Part shown: positions 45,921 to 53,599 of the stretch, in pieces | How the letters are laid out: every line of letters begins with the position of its first letter | Position numbering within the stretch: the first letter of the stretch is position 1 | Assembly: GCF_020829595.1 (NCBI RefSeq) | Contig: NZ_JAIVFW010000021.1 | Span: 1 to 64,000 of the forward strand | Direction: 5' to 3' | DNA: 64,000 nt | Source of the DNA: Nostoc sp. CHAB 5844 | GTDB lineage: Bacteria; Cyanobacteriota; Cyanobacteriia; Cyanobacteriales; Nostocaceae | Program-made: the position numbers and the translations under genes | Notes under the pieces: generated by a model | What the model was told of the DNA's origin: nothing | Databases searched by the model: none | Seen by the model: the letters and a program-made list of their open reading frames with translations, nothing else

Positions 45921-47102
45921 CTATTTGCTGGCACTAGTGCTACCACTAACCGCAATTTTGTAGTCTGGACTAATTTGGTCAGCCGCAGTAGCTACTTTCT
46001 GCACAACGTTTTGCGGTAGAGGAACATAACCTAATTCTGGAGCTAATTTCTGACCTTCGGTTAAACCATACTCAATCATTGCTTCGACTGCTTTGGCTTT
46101 GGCTGCATCACCATATTTCTTGTAAACCATAATCCAAGAGTAGGTAACTATCGGATAAGAATCTGCACCTTCTGGATCTGTAATAAAGGCACGAAGATTT
46201 TCTGGGAGGGTGACTGCTTCCAGAGTTTTAGCTGCTGACTCGTCTGTTGGTGTAACGAACTTGCCACCTTTGTTTTCTAACGCAGCAAATTTCAGATTAT
46301 TTTGTTTAGCGTAACCGTACTCGACGTAGCCAATTGAGCCTTGAGTTTGTTGAACTTGGGCAGTCACACCTTCATTACCCTTGGCACCAACTCCCACTGG
46401 CCAGTTGACAGTTTTGCCTTCCCCTACTTTACTCTTCCACTCAGGACTGATGGTGCTGAGGTGTTTGGTAAACACACCTGTTGTACCACTACCATCAGAA
46501 CGATAAATAACTTTTATTTCTTCGCTGGGAAGCTTGGCATCTGGGTTAGCAGCCTTGATTTTTGGGTCGTCCCAAGTCTTAATTTTGCCTAATAAAATAT
46601 CGGTGTAAACTGCTCTTGGTAGCTTCAGTTCTCCAGCATCTGGCAAGTTGTAAGCCAGGACAATGCTACCTGCTGTCATTGGCAATAAAATTACGCCTTT
46701 ATCTTGTGGAACCTTCTGAATTTCGTCATCCTTCATCGCCACGTCGCTAGCACCAAAGTCTACCGTACCTTTGATGAATTGCTCGACTCCAGCACCGCTA
46801 CCCACTGACTGATAGTTCACTTGTAAACTGGGATATTTTTTGTTTAACTCGGTAAACCAACTTGTATATAGTGGAGCTGGAAAAGAAGCTCCCGCACCTG
46901 TTAAATTTACGTTGCCGCCAAGATCTAATTTACCTGGGCTGGAGGCTGTAGTATCTTGCGCTGTGCCAGAAGGTGTTTCTTTGGTTGCAGAACTGTCGGA
47001 GCCTTGCTGTCCGCCACAAGCAGCTAAACTGAATGTCAGTAATAATACTGCCGTTGAAGCTGCAAAACGGTTATTTTTTATTGTATGTAGACGTGATAGC
47101 AT
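45921..47102 (-). CDS. pstS: Phosphate-binding lipoprotein PstS
   Basis: A 393-aa periplasmic phosphate receptor. Lipoprotein signal: LLLTFSLAACGG with the lipobox Cys near residue 29. An acidic/Ser/Thr linker follows, then the binding domain starting NLTGAGASFPAPLYTSWF near 70. Phosphate ligands fall in GAGASFP, SVGSGAGVEQFIKGTVDFGASDVAM and IYRSDGSGTTGVF. First gene of the pst operon, with a Pho box 66-95 bp upstream, so it should be induced by phosphate limitation through the SphS/SphR pathway. Confidence 0.95.
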   Translation of the reverse strand: MLSRLHTIKNNRFAASTAVLLLTFSLAACGGQQGSDSSATKETPSGTAQDTTASSPGKLDLGGNVNLTGAGASFPAPLYTSWFTELNKKYPSLQVNYQSVGSGAGVEQFIKGTVDFGASDVAMKDDEIQKVPQDKGVILLPMTAGSIVLAYNLPDAGELKLPRAVYTDILLGKIKTWDDPKIKAANPDAKLPSEEIKVIYRSDGSGTTGVFTKHLSTISPEWKSKVGEGKTVNWPVGVGAKGNEGVTAQVQQTQGSIGYVEYGYAKQNNLKFAALENKGGKFVTPTDESAAKTLEAVTLPENLRAFITDPEGADSYPIVTYSWIMVYKKYGDAAKAKAVEAMIEYGLTEGQKLAPELGYVPLPQNVVQKVATAADQISPDYKIAVSGSTSASK

Positions 47103-47167
47103 CAGTCTTAATTTTTAGTAAGTTTCCAGGTTAGCGCCTCTAACATAATCCTAAAGGAGAGATGCGT

Positions 47168-47197
47168 AGGTAAACGGAAGGTTAAGATAGGGAAAAA
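47168..47197 (-). promoter_or_regulatory. Pho box upstream of pstS
   Basis: Read on minus: TTTTTCCC-TAT-CTTAACCT-TCC-GTTTACCT, three 8-mers at 11-bp period. The middle one matches the cyanobacterial Pho-box unit PyTTAAPyPyT exactly, the third in seven of eight positions, the first weakly. It lies 66-95 bp before the pstS ATG. Confidence 0.75.
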
Positions 47198-47310
47198 AAG
47201 TGTATTATTTTAACTAAATTTTACAATTTTCTTACTTAGCTAATTGATAAAATTTATACTTCATCGTGTTTTGAGTTACAGATGAGCCTTAGTAGAGCTA
47301 ATACAGATTT

Positions 47311-48510
47311 ATGGACAACGCTTTGACAGTAGAAAGCGTTATACCGCTTATATTGCTACTTATCCAACTACCTGCAACGGCAATTCTGCTGTCGCGTCTG
47401 TTGAAAGGGCCGGGAAGATTGCCGCCAATTCAACCTCAACAGCCAACACCAGAACTTTTAGCTAATGTCAGCGTTGTTGTTCCCACATTAAACGAAGCTC
47501 GCCGCATCACTCCTTTATTATCGGGCTTGAGTTTGCAAAGCTACGAAGTGAGAGAAATTATCGTTGTAGATAGTAATTCCCAAGATGGGACTCCTGAATT
47601 GGTGAAAGCTATACAGCAAAAAGATCCTCGCTTTCGGGTGATCACAGATGACCCCTTACCTGGTGATTGGGTGGGTCGTCCTTGGGCACTACATAACGGT
47701 TTTTTGCATAGTTCAGAGGATAGCGAATGGTTTTTGGGGATGGACGCTGATACTCAACCGCATCCGGGTTTGGTTGTTAGTTTAGTCAAGGCCGCAGCAG
47801 CACAAGGCTATGATTTGGTGTCACTTTCACCCCAGTTCATCCTTCAATATCCGGGGGAGTGTTTACTGCAACCAGCTTTATTGATGACTCTGTTGTATCG
47901 CTTTGACCCGGCGGGAATTAGAACTGAGCAACCAGAAAGGGTGATGGCAAATGGGCAATGCTTTTTATGTCGTCGTGCTGTTTTAGCGGCTGTCGGTGGT
48001 TATACCAGTGCTTGTAGTTCTTTTTGTGATGATGTGACTTTGGCGCGGTATATTGCGGCACAGGGATATAAAGTAGGCTTTTTAGATGGGGCAAAGGTGC
48101 TGAAGGTGCGAATGTATGAAGGGGCGCTAGAAACTTGGAAAGAGTGGGGGCGCAGTCTGGACTTGAAAGATGCATCGACTCCTGGGCAAATTTGGGGAGA
48201 TTTATGGCTACTTTCAGCAGTCCAAGGTCTACCCCTGCTGATTTTACTTGCTTACTTGATTTTTCTTCCCACGCCTTTGTTGCTGCCTCAGCTTTTATTG
48301 CTGGGTTTGAATGGATTTTTGTTGTTGATTCGCTTGGGAATGCTACTGGCGATCGCACCTTCTTATGATCGCACAAGCGCTAAGGCTGGCTGGTTATTCT
48401 GGCTATCTCCTTTGGCTGATCCCATCGCCGTGCTACGCATCTTTTTATCTGCGTTCCGCACTCCAAAGGAATGGCGAGGCAGGAAGTATGGAAAGAGTGC
48501 TGAGTGCTGA
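47311..48510 (+). CDS. cruG: Family 2 glycosyltransferase, CruG-like
   Basis: A 399-aa membrane glycosyltransferase. An N-terminal helix (VIPLILLLIQLPATAILLSRLL), then a GT-A domain with SVVVPTLNEARRI near residue 52, IIVVDSNSQDGTPELV near 82, the metal-binding GMDADTQPHP near 142 and CDDVTLARYIAAQGYKVGFLDGAKV near 230. Three hydrophobic C-terminal helices follow. The whole resembles the cyanobacterial CruG family, which adds the sugar at the 2-prime hydroxyl of myxol-type carotenoids; that identity is from memory, so treat the symbol as likely rather than proven. Its stop codon lies inside a heptamer array. Divergent from pstS. Confidence 0.65.
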   Translation: MDNALTVESVIPLILLLIQLPATAILLSRLLKGPGRLPPIQPQQPTPELLANVSVVVPTLNEARRITPLLSGLSLQSYEVREIIVVDSNSQDGTPELVKAIQQKDPRFRVITDDPLPGDWVGRPWALHNGFLHSSEDSEWFLGMDADTQPHPGLVVSLVKAAAAQGYDLVSLSPQFILQYPGECLLQPALLMTLLYRFDPAGIRTEQPERVMANGQCFLCRRAVLAAVGGYTSACSSFCDDVTLARYIAAQGYKVGFLDGAKVLKVRMYEGALETWKEWGRSLDLKDASTPGQIWGDLWLLSAVQGLPLLILLAYLIFLPTPLLLPQLLLLGLNGFLLLIRLGMLLAIAPSYDRTSAKAGWLFWLSPLADPIAVLRIFLSAFRTPKEWRGRKYGKSAEC

Positions 48511-48529
48511 GTGCTGAGTGCTGAGTGCT
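48495..48529. repeat. Heptamer array (GAGTGCT x5) across the cruG stop
   Basis: Five perfect GAGTGCT units plus a partial sixth. The TGA at 48508-48510 is within units 2-3, so the last residues (KSAEC) are encoded by the array. Confidence 0.9.
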
Positions 48530-48583
48530 GAGTATTTAATACACCGCTGCACCCTTGCACCGCTGCACCCCTGCACCCATTCT

Positions 48584-49489
48584 CTACTCCTCTTCACCCC
48601 CCACGCGATCGCCTCGTTCAAGTTCCCAGAGAATTTGATTACCTTCGCGGCGGACTCGTGAAACGATCCAGTTTCGCCAGCGCCATTGATCCCCGCGACT
48701 AGTCACGGCGCTGGCGTGGACATCCATTAAGTCTGCTAATTCAGAACTAGTAATTAGATAGCCTTTTTCAGCAATTTCATCAGCGATATGTAGAGTTTCA
48801 ACTAAGTTGCGGAGTTGTTCGACCCTGATTCCAGGCGTTGTTGCGTCAATTGCGGCCGCAGTCTGTGCGGTGGATGGTTCCATAACGGTTATATCTGATG
48901 CAGATGTAATGGTTGCCAATTTTTCTTTTTTGATTATTGTCGAGTGTGCCTTATCTTCAGAAACTTTCGCTACATTTAGATCATTAGAAATAGGTAAAGT
49001 TTTGTGAGCATTGGTAGAAGATAATTCTTTAAGTGATGGGATTTTACCAGCGGCAAAACTCCGGGCGATCGCATCACAGCGTTCGTTACCGACATTCCCA
49101 GCATGACCTCGGACGTGTTGCCAACTAATCTCGCGGGTATTTAGTTCATCTAAAACTTCCAAAAGGTCTTGATTTTGTACGGGATTACCATCTGCTTTTT
49201 TCCAGCCTTTTCTTTTCCAGTTTTTTACCCATTTAGTAACACAGTTGATGAGATATTCGCTATCGGTATAGAGAATAATGGGTTGAGATTGTCCAGAGGC
49301 ATGGAAATATTTTAAGGCAGCGATCGCAGCTTGCATCTCCATTTTATTATTAGTTGTATGCGGCGCGGCATCACCCATTTCGTGAACTGAGCCATCGTTG
49401 AAATAAACTACGACACCCCAACCCCCAGGGCCAGGATTCCCAGTGCAAGCGCCATCAGTATATATACTTTGAATTATGTGGCTAGACAT
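48584..49489 (-). CDS. rnhA: Ribonuclease HI with C-terminal domain
   Basis: A 301-aa protein. The RNase HI domain covers residues 1-155, with the four catalytic carboxylates visible in SIYTDGACTGNPGPGGWG (Asp), NNKMEMQAAIAAL (Glu), LYTDSEYLINCVTKW (Asp) and GNERCDAIAR (Asp), plus the His of RGHAGN. A low-complexity Ser/Thr/Lys linker (about 160-205) leads to a second domain (about 215-295: RVEQLRNLVETLHIADEIAEKGYLITSSELADLMDVHASAV then WRWRNWIVSRVRRE), with the look of a winged or DNA-binding helix domain. It degrades RNA in RNA-DNA hybrids. The extension makes it about twice the E. coli length. Confidence 0.9.
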   Translation of the reverse strand: MSSHIIQSIYTDGACTGNPGPGGWGVVVYFNDGSVHEMGDAAPHTTNNKMEMQAAIAALKYFHASGQSQPIILYTDSEYLINCVTKWVKNWKRKGWKKADGNPVQNQDLLEVLDELNTREISWQHVRGHAGNVGNERCDAIARSFAAGKIPSLKELSSTNAHKTLPISNDLNVAKVSEDKAHSTIIKKEKLATITSASDITVMEPSTAQTAAAIDATTPGIRVEQLRNLVETLHIADEIAEKGYLITSSELADLMDVHASAVTSRGDQWRWRNWIVSRVRREGNQILWELERGDRVGGEEE

Positions 49490-49709
49490 GTTGAAGATAT
49501 CGAAACCGCATGGCTATACAGAGGATACAAAAATTTAGCAGCAAAAGATGGGTAGCACTATATATGTTACTGTCGGAAAAATCAAGTGTTATGGTAGAAG
49601 GCAGGAGGCAGGAGGTAAAAACGTTACTGTTCCTGATATTCACGCTTTTAAAATGTCATAATTTATTGGACTACAGCTATAGTTTTGAGCAACCATAAAT
49701 TTGCTGTAG

Positions 49710-52388
49710 CTAACGGTTAACTAAAGTAGCGATCGCTCTTACCAATGCGTCGGGATCGACTGGTTTGGGTATGTGCATTTGAAATCCCGCTGTTAGTGCT
49801 TGCTGCTGGTTAATTTCGCCAGCGTAGGCTGTCAGGGCGATCGCGGATACATTACCTCCTTGTTGGGGCGATCGCTTACGTAACTGCCGAATTAGCATAT
49901 AACCGTCTACTTCGGGCATTCCAATATCACTAATCAAGATATCTGGTAATGACTGCGACAGTTCATCGAGGGCTTCGGTGGCGGATGTGACTGCGGTAAC
50001 ATCCACACCATAATCATGCAAAATGAAGCTAATTAAGTCGCGGATATCTGGTTCGTCATCTACCATTAAAACTTTGATACCTGAAAGATTGGGCGACTCA
50101 GACTCACCCGTTAAAGATTCGTGTTCGTCTCGTCTAACTGGTTCATTAATTACCAACAACGGTATCCTGACTGTAAAGGTTGCACCATTACCTTCACCGG
50201 GGCTGTCTGCCTTGACTGTTCCACGGTGCATTTCTACTATTTGGCGCACAATCGCCAGTCCTAAACCCAAGCCGCCAAATTTGCGAGTTGTTGTACCATC
50301 AGCTTGCCGAAAGTAATCAAATACATAAGGTAAAAATTCTGGTGTAATGCCTTTGCCGGTATCGCTAACTTGAATTTGCGCTTGACCATCAACTTCTTTA
50401 ACTCTAATTTCTACTTGTCCGGCGGCTGGTGTAAACTTGACTGCATTAGAAAGTAGATTCCACACTACTTGTTGCAAGCGATTTGGATCACCCATGACTT
50501 GTCCAATATTGGGATCAAATACAGTGTGAATTTGAATAGATTTCGCTTCTGCTGCCAAGCGTACTGTTTCTAGTGCTGCTTGCACAACCATCACCAAACT
50601 TACCGGACAGACATTTAAGCTTAATTTTCCTTGCAGGATGCGCGAGACATCTAATAAATCTTCGATTAATTGGGTTTGTAATTTGGCGTTGCGTTCAATA
50701 GTTTCTAAGGCTTGTTTCGTAGTTTTTTCATCAAATTTGCGATTTCGCAGCAATTTTGCCCAGCCCATAATCGGGTTGAGGGGAGTCCGCAATTCATGGG
50801 AGAGAACTGCCAGAAATTCATCTTTGATGCGGTTAGCAATTTCTGCTTCTTGACGGGCGATGCGTTCTGTTTGTAAGAGTCGATCGCGTTCTTGTTCGGC
50901 GCGTTTGCGATCGCTAATATCTAAGACAAACGCCACGCCTCTATCTTGAAAATCATTTAACAATGCTACGCCTAAAACAATCGCTACTCGCTTACCATTG
51001 CGGTGGACATATTCTTTTTCGTAAATCTGCGAAACTCCGGTTGCTTGGACTTCTGCCAGAGCGCGATCGTCTAAATGTTGATACTCTGGTGGTGTGAGTT
51101 CTCGCCAATTAATTTTACCTAAAACAGCAAACTCATCGCGCGTGTAACCAGCTAACTGCAAATAAGCATCGTTGGCATCAGTAATAAAACCATTCATTGT
51201 CCAAAAAGCTACCCCAACCAAGTTAGACTCAAACAAGCGGCGGAATCGAGATTCACTTTCGCGTAATGACTTTTCTACTTTTTTATGGGAGGTAATATCA
51301 CGAGAGACGACAATTACACCTTCAATGCTTTGGGCGTAATTGCGTAGAGGAGTCAGAATATATTCGTAGTCACGCACTCCTTCTATGGTGACTAATTGAC
51401 ATTCATCTTTGATTGGTTCTCCAGAAGCCATCACAGCTTGTTGCTGATTTTCTACTTGTTCGGCAAAACCATTAGGCAAATTCAAGTCTCGCAATGTTTT
51501 ACCTAGAAGTTCCTGCGGTTTGAAGCCTAGTACAGCAGCGCCACCATGACTTATATACCTATGGTGACCTGAGCGATCAAATATATAAATATGATCTACA
51601 GAGGTAGCAAGAATGGCATTTAAGAGATTTGCTTGTTCTTGAACTTGGCTTGTTAGCTGCTTGGTGTTTTCTTCTGTCTGCTTGTGAGCAGTAATATCCA
51701 TACATACGCCGAACATCCGCGTCGTCTGTCCCTGCTCGTCATAGTAAAATTTTCCCTGAGCAAAAATCCAATGTAAACTTTGGTCAGGCCAGATAACACG
51801 AAATTCGCCTTTGTAGTCAGTCTTGTTTGTCAAAGCAGCTGTAATCTGTGTCGTTACAGATTGTCTATCTTCAGGATGCAGACAAGCTAAAAATGCCGCG
51901 AAAGTATTGTCAAAGCTACCTGGACGTAAACCAAACATCAGTTCATGACTTTCCGACCAAATTAATTTATCAGTAAAAATATCCCAGTCCCAAAAACCCA
52001 GCCAAGCAGCATCTATTGCCAGTCTCAAAAGTTGTTCACTATCTTGTAGCGCGACTTCAACTTGTTGTCGTTCGGCTTTTTCTTTTTGGAGTTGTTGTAG
52101 GGTCAATGCCATATCTGCTTGACTATGATAATTTTTATCTGCTGCGTTCAGTTTTGCTTGTAGTTCAATTAGTTCTGCCTCAAGTGCCACTTGCTGAGAC
52201 TGATATTGAATTTCTAAGTCTTCTAACTCTGCAACACGCTGCCGTAAAGCTGTTAATTCATCTTGATCATGGTCTAGCATTTTGAAAACCACTTGCAATA
52301 AATCATCTCCATTGAAACGGCAGAGACCCCATCGTGTGAATGAGTATGAATTTTTTTCTGCCAAAATACAATCTCTCACTGGGTACAT
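49710..52388 (-). CDS. Multi-PAS hybrid histidine kinase with receiver
   Basis: An 892-aa soluble kinase. After a coiled coil (about 40-115; LTALRQRVAELEDLEIQYQSQQVALEAEL region) come three PAS units (about 115-500). HisKA at about 515-580 carries the phospho-acceptor in FLAVLSHELRTPLNPIMGW, HATPase at about 625-740 has VVWNLLSNAVKFTP, DTGKGITPEFLPYVFDYF and GGLGLGLAIV, and the C-terminal receiver (about 775-890) has LISDIGMPEVDGYML and the Lys in HIPKPVD. The first Met (52388) is used; an ATG 36 codons in (52280, MLDHDQDEL) is a plausible alternative. No cognate regulator is adjacent. Confidence 0.87.
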   Translation of the reverse strand: MYPVRDCILAEKNSYSFTRWGLCRFNGDDLLQVVFKMLDHDQDELTALRQRVAELEDLEIQYQSQQVALEAELIELQAKLNAADKNYHSQADMALTLQQLQKEKAERQQVEVALQDSEQLLRLAIDAAWLGFWDWDIFTDKLIWSESHELMFGLRPGSFDNTFAAFLACLHPEDRQSVTTQITAALTNKTDYKGEFRVIWPDQSLHWIFAQGKFYYDEQGQTTRMFGVCMDITAHKQTEENTKQLTSQVQEQANLLNAILATSVDHIYIFDRSGHHRYISHGGAAVLGFKPQELLGKTLRDLNLPNGFAEQVENQQQAVMASGEPIKDECQLVTIEGVRDYEYILTPLRNYAQSIEGVIVVSRDITSHKKVEKSLRESESRFRRLFESNLVGVAFWTMNGFITDANDAYLQLAGYTRDEFAVLGKINWRELTPPEYQHLDDRALAEVQATGVSQIYEKEYVHRNGKRVAIVLGVALLNDFQDRGVAFVLDISDRKRAEQERDRLLQTERIARQEAEIANRIKDEFLAVLSHELRTPLNPIMGWAKLLRNRKFDEKTTKQALETIERNAKLQTQLIEDLLDVSRILQGKLSLNVCPVSLVMVVQAALETVRLAAEAKSIQIHTVFDPNIGQVMGDPNRLQQVVWNLLSNAVKFTPAAGQVEIRVKEVDGQAQIQVSDTGKGITPEFLPYVFDYFRQADGTTTRKFGGLGLGLAIVRQIVEMHRGTVKADSPGEGNGATFTVRIPLLVINEPVRRDEHESLTGESESPNLSGIKVLMVDDEPDIRDLISFILHDYGVDVTAVTSATEALDELSQSLPDILISDIGMPEVDGYMLIRQLRKRSPQQGGNVSAIALTAYAGEINQQQALTAGFQMHIPKPVDPDALVRAIATLVNR

Positions 52389-52776
52389 AAATTATTCTGC
52401 CGTAAGATATAGCAGGGGGCAGAGGGCTGGAGGCTGGAGGTAAAACATTACTGTTCCTGACCGAAGAGGCAGAGGCGCAGAGGCGCAGAGGCGCAGAGGC
52501 GCAGGAAGAACAAAACCCTCTGCCACATGGTTACAAGCCCTCAGATTTATCCGTGGAGACAAAGAAAACAATTGTGTCGAGGCACGTAGTGCGAGGCACA
52601 AAGCGTCAATTTTGCCAGCCCCTACTTTCAAGTATCGGGTTTCCCCTCTGCCCCTCTGCTCCCCATCCCCTCTGCCTCTTGTTGACACTCAGGCTCTCAA
52701 AATGTCCTAATCTTTAGGCTTTTGGCTATCATATGTACAGCACTTTTTATCTAGATGAGGTACACCTGCCTAGCCT
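52389..52776. other. Repeat-rich spacer
   Basis: About 390 bp without a gene between the hybrid kinase and the rhomboid (both minus). It holds an octamer array (GAGGCGCA x4, 52472-52503) and CTAACCT-type heptamers near 52770-52798. The stretch GGAGGTAAAACATTACTGTTCCTGA near 52433 echoes one near 49615-49640, so the spacer includes dispersed repeat DNA. Confidence 0.6.
52472..52503. repeat. Octamer array (GAGGCGCA x4)
   Basis: Four exact GAGGCGCA units preceded by a partial GAGGCA. Eight-base period, unlike the seven-base arrays elsewhere. Confidence 0.85.
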
Positions 52777-53490
52777 CTAACCTCTATTCTCTAGTCTCTT
52801 TAATTTAATATAAGCCGCACCCATCAATAATCCAACAATCTGCATCCAATAAGCTAGGCTTGGTGAATTTGCCCCAACTGGGGGAATGTTTAAACTACCG
52901 ATACCAGAAAAAATTTGTTGTACGAACCACCAAAATAGATAAAAAGTTGCTGGTAATTCTAAAGGAATATATATAAGTAATAAAGGTAAAACCGTATAAA
53001 TTTTTGCGTGGGGAAGCTTCATCACGTATGCGCCTAAAATTCCGGCGATCGCTCCATTTGCCCCAATCAATGGCACCATTAAATTTGGTTCAGCGATAAT
53101 TTGCATTACTCCTGTCAAAATGCCAGCAGCTAAATATAATCCCAGATAGCGTTTATGTCCGAGAAAATTTTCGACAGTTTTTCCAAAAACCCACAAAAAT
53201 AGTAAATTTCCTAATATTTGGCTAAAACTAGCATGAATAAACAGCCCTAAAATTAAAGAAAGCGATCGCCACAACACAACAATCCCAGCGGCGGGATTGC
53301 CTAAAATTGTGTTTGTAATTGCTGCTGTGATTTCGGCTGGAATCAAACCCCAAGTATGAACAAAATATCCTAATTGACCACTCAGTTCTAATTGAAGTTC
53401 CCAAAGAAATATAGCAATATTAATGCCAATCAACCAATAATTGATGATTGGTTTGCTACGATGATGCAGGCGATCGCTAATAGGAATCAT
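52777..53490 (-). CDS. Rhomboid-family membrane protein lacking catalytic residues
   Basis: A 237-aa polytopic protein with the rhomboid layout: N-terminal helix (PIINYWLIGINIAIFLWEL), loop-1 Trp-Arg (VVLWRSLSL), then LFIHASFSQILGNLLFLWVFGKTVENFLGHKRYLGLYLAAG. The expected catalytic GASG is GANG (in PLIGANGAIAGILGAYV, about residue 148), so the Ser is Asn. The expected His of WWAHIGG is in AYWMQIVGLLMG, where the position is Gln or Met. The loop HxxxxH is also changed (HASFSQ). It should bind membrane proteins without cleaving them. Frame is intact, so this looks like a pseudoprotease rather than a dead gene. Confidence 0.8.
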   Translation of the reverse strand: MIPISDRLHHRSKPIINYWLIGINIAIFLWELQLELSGQLGYFVHTWGLIPAEITAAITNTILGNPAAGIVVLWRSLSLILGLFIHASFSQILGNLLFLWVFGKTVENFLGHKRYLGLYLAAGILTGVMQIIAEPNLMVPLIGANGAIAGILGAYVMKLPHAKIYTVLPLLLIYIPLELPATFYLFWWFVQQIFSGIGSLNIPPVGANSPSLAYWMQIVGLLMGAAYIKLKRLENRG

Positions 53491-53543
53491 TTGTCAATGG
53501 TCATTTGTCAAAAGGCAGGAAACAGAAAGCTAAAGAACAAAAT

Positions 53544-53571
53544 TTCAGACTTCAGACTTCAGACTTCAGAC
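53544..53571. repeat. Heptamer array (TTCAGAC x4)
   Basis: Four exact TTCAGAC units about 30 bp upstream of the kinase start at 53600, in its presumed leader. Confidence 0.9.
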
Positions 53572-53599
53572 TTCATTTGCATTTAGCTAGGCAAACAAA

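Noticed and set aside
47168-47197. Pho box as the promoter of the CruG-like gene
   Set aside because: It points toward pstS and lies much nearer to it in function; over 110 bp separate it from the glycosyltransferase start with no matching signal.
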